64,000 nt of DNA from Caballeronia turbans (lineage in GTDB: Bacteria > Pseudomonadota > Gammaproteobacteria > Burkholderiales > Burkholderiaceae). The DNA lies in contig FCOD02000001.1 of NCBI GenBank assembly GCA_001544655.2, positions 186,001 to 250,000 on the forward strand, given 5' to 3'. The translations under genes were made by a program, and so were the position numbers. Below, in pieces: positions 63,217 through 64,000 of this stretch. Below the pieces are notes generated by a model. It was not told the origin of the DNA, searched no databases, and worked only from the letters and a program-made list of their open reading frames with translations. Numbering within the stretch: position 1 is the first letter of the stretch; each line of letters starts with the position of its first letter.

Positions 63217-63969
63217 TCACCAGTTTTTGGGATCGCCGCCGAGCTCCTTGCATGTGTCATACGCAATCGCCTGCAGCTTCGCCTCGCCGATCTGACCCGA
63301 GAGCGCATAGCCGACGCGATCCCACGCCCAGTAGAACGTCGTGCGCTGCCCGTCCTTGAGGCTTCTGATCTTGCTGTCGTTGCGCCTGATCGTCGCCGTC
63401 GTCATATAGAGCGTGAGCCGCTCGCCGGTGGCGTTCTGATACATGAACTGCGCGGCCGGGCCCTCCTCGTCAGGCAACAGGCGCCCGCCGACGAGCTGAA
63501 AGCCGTATTCGGCCAGCGACGGAATCGTCACCGCGCGATTCAACCGCTTCGACAGCCACGTAACGAGATGATCCTGTTGCGACGCGGCCACCTCCACCGC
63601 ATGCCGCTGCTCGGGCGCGTACACGGCATAGGCGATATCCGCCCGCTCCGCGAAGCGCGCACTCTCGCCGAGCGAGGGCAGGAGCATGTGCATCAGGAAT
63701 CCGCACGCGACCCCGACGACCAGAAAGCACGCCGCGATCAGATAACGCTCGCGCGCGGGCGGCCGCAAACGCACGACCTGCGGCTCGCCCTGATCGGCGA
63801 AGAGCGCGCGCAACGCGTTGTCCTGCGCGCGATATGCGGCGGCGGTCGCCTCGCTCGCCGGATCTGCCGCGATGCGCTGCGCCACGGCGTCGCGTTCGTC
63901 GCCCTGGAGTTCTTCGTCGATGAAGGCGGACAACGCCTGCAGATCGCGATCCGGCCTGGGAGGTCCCAT
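63217..63969 (-). CDS. Membrane-bound anti-sigma factor-like protein
   Basis: A 250-residue protein with the N-terminal anti-sigma pattern LQALSAFIDEELQGDERDAVAQRIAADP (zinc-finger-like ASD domain without the usual cysteines), one transmembrane helix at about 78-97 and a periplasmic domain. Such proteins bind an ECF sigma factor encoded next to them; the sigma gene would lie to the right, outside the window. The frame stays open upstream of the ATG. Confidence 0.82.
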   Translation of the reverse strand: MGPPRPDRDLQALSAFIDEELQGDERDAVAQRIAADPASEATAAAYRAQDNALRALFADQGEPQVVRLRPPARERYLIAACFLVVGVACGFLMHMLLPSLGESARFAERADIAYAVYAPEQRHAVEVAASQQDHLVTWLSKRLNRAVTIPSLAEYGFQLVGGRLLPDEEGPAAQFMYQNATGERLTLYMTTATIRRNDSKIRSLKDGQRTTFYWAWDRVGYALSGQIGEAKLQAIAYDTCKELGGDPKNW

Positions 63970-64000
63970 ACGGTCGCCGCCTTCGGGTGGACGGTCTTGG

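Overview
The window is a GC-rich chromosomal segment of a betaproteobacterium of the Burkholderia sensu lato group (Burkholderia/Paraburkholderia/Caballeronia; genus is inference). Pointers to this are the H-NS-type protein with the TWSGRGRAP signature, a DUF4148 protein, flhDC, an OmpC-like porin, dense LysR/AraC/GntR regulation and strong GC3 bias. I see no insertion sequence, prophage or CRISPR array. One tRNA gene (Val, GAC) is present.

Layout. 1-9.8 kb: 3' part of an acyl-CoA transferase, an amino-acid permease, a 1-Cys peroxiredoxin, a ferritin-like protein, a GntR regulator, a ketopantoate reductase-like protein, small DUF proteins, and an ArgP-like LysR gene divergent from a PLP aminotransferase. 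9.8-15.4 kb: a probable envelope methionine-sulfoxide repair operon (msrB, a CcdA-thioredoxin fusion, msrA) divergent from an OmpR/histidine-kinase pair. 15.4-21.9 kb: a non-coding stretch with a possible small RNA, a tandem alpha/beta hydrolase without canonical serine nucleophiles, Ohr, an aldehyde dehydrogenase, a VOC protein and an H-NS protein with two DNA-binding motifs. 22.2-26.3 kb: urate degradation (cytoplasmic and exported HIU hydrolases, an MFS transporter, a LysR regulator, OHCU decarboxylase).

26.4-35.8 kb: a DUF4440-like protein, a flavin reductase, an AraC regulator and an aromatic amine dehydrogenase operon (aauB-mauE-mauD-aauA, two monoheme cytochromes c, an aldehyde dehydrogenase and a porin). 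This would convert phenethylamine- or tyramine-like amines to aldehydes in the periplasm and then to acids. No mauG and no blue copper gene is present. 35.9-45.6 kb: a deaminase, tRNA-Val, DhaK/DhaL without DhaM, a GH15 enzyme, an Na+/H+ antiporter, a decayed S8 peptidase and TerC. 45.7-53.2 kb: an NhaR-like regulator flanked by a repeated palindrome, an HPF-like protein, an internally duplicated glycosyltransferase, a lipoprotein, an internally duplicated beta-barrel and DNA polymerase II. 53.2-64 kb: flhDC with a long AT-rich leader, a nucleoside-binding lipoprotein, a large MscS channel, a CDF transporter, SelD, secreted proteins, an Rrf2 regulator, two small His-rich exported proteins and an anti-sigma factor.

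No locus here is clearly an undescribed system. The best leads are the MauG-less aromatic amine dehydrogenase operon, the Msr operon with its two-component partner, the double-headed H-NS protein, three proteins in which one half of a duplication or tandem has changed its active site or multiplied, and a candidate minus-strand small RNA near 15.4 kb.
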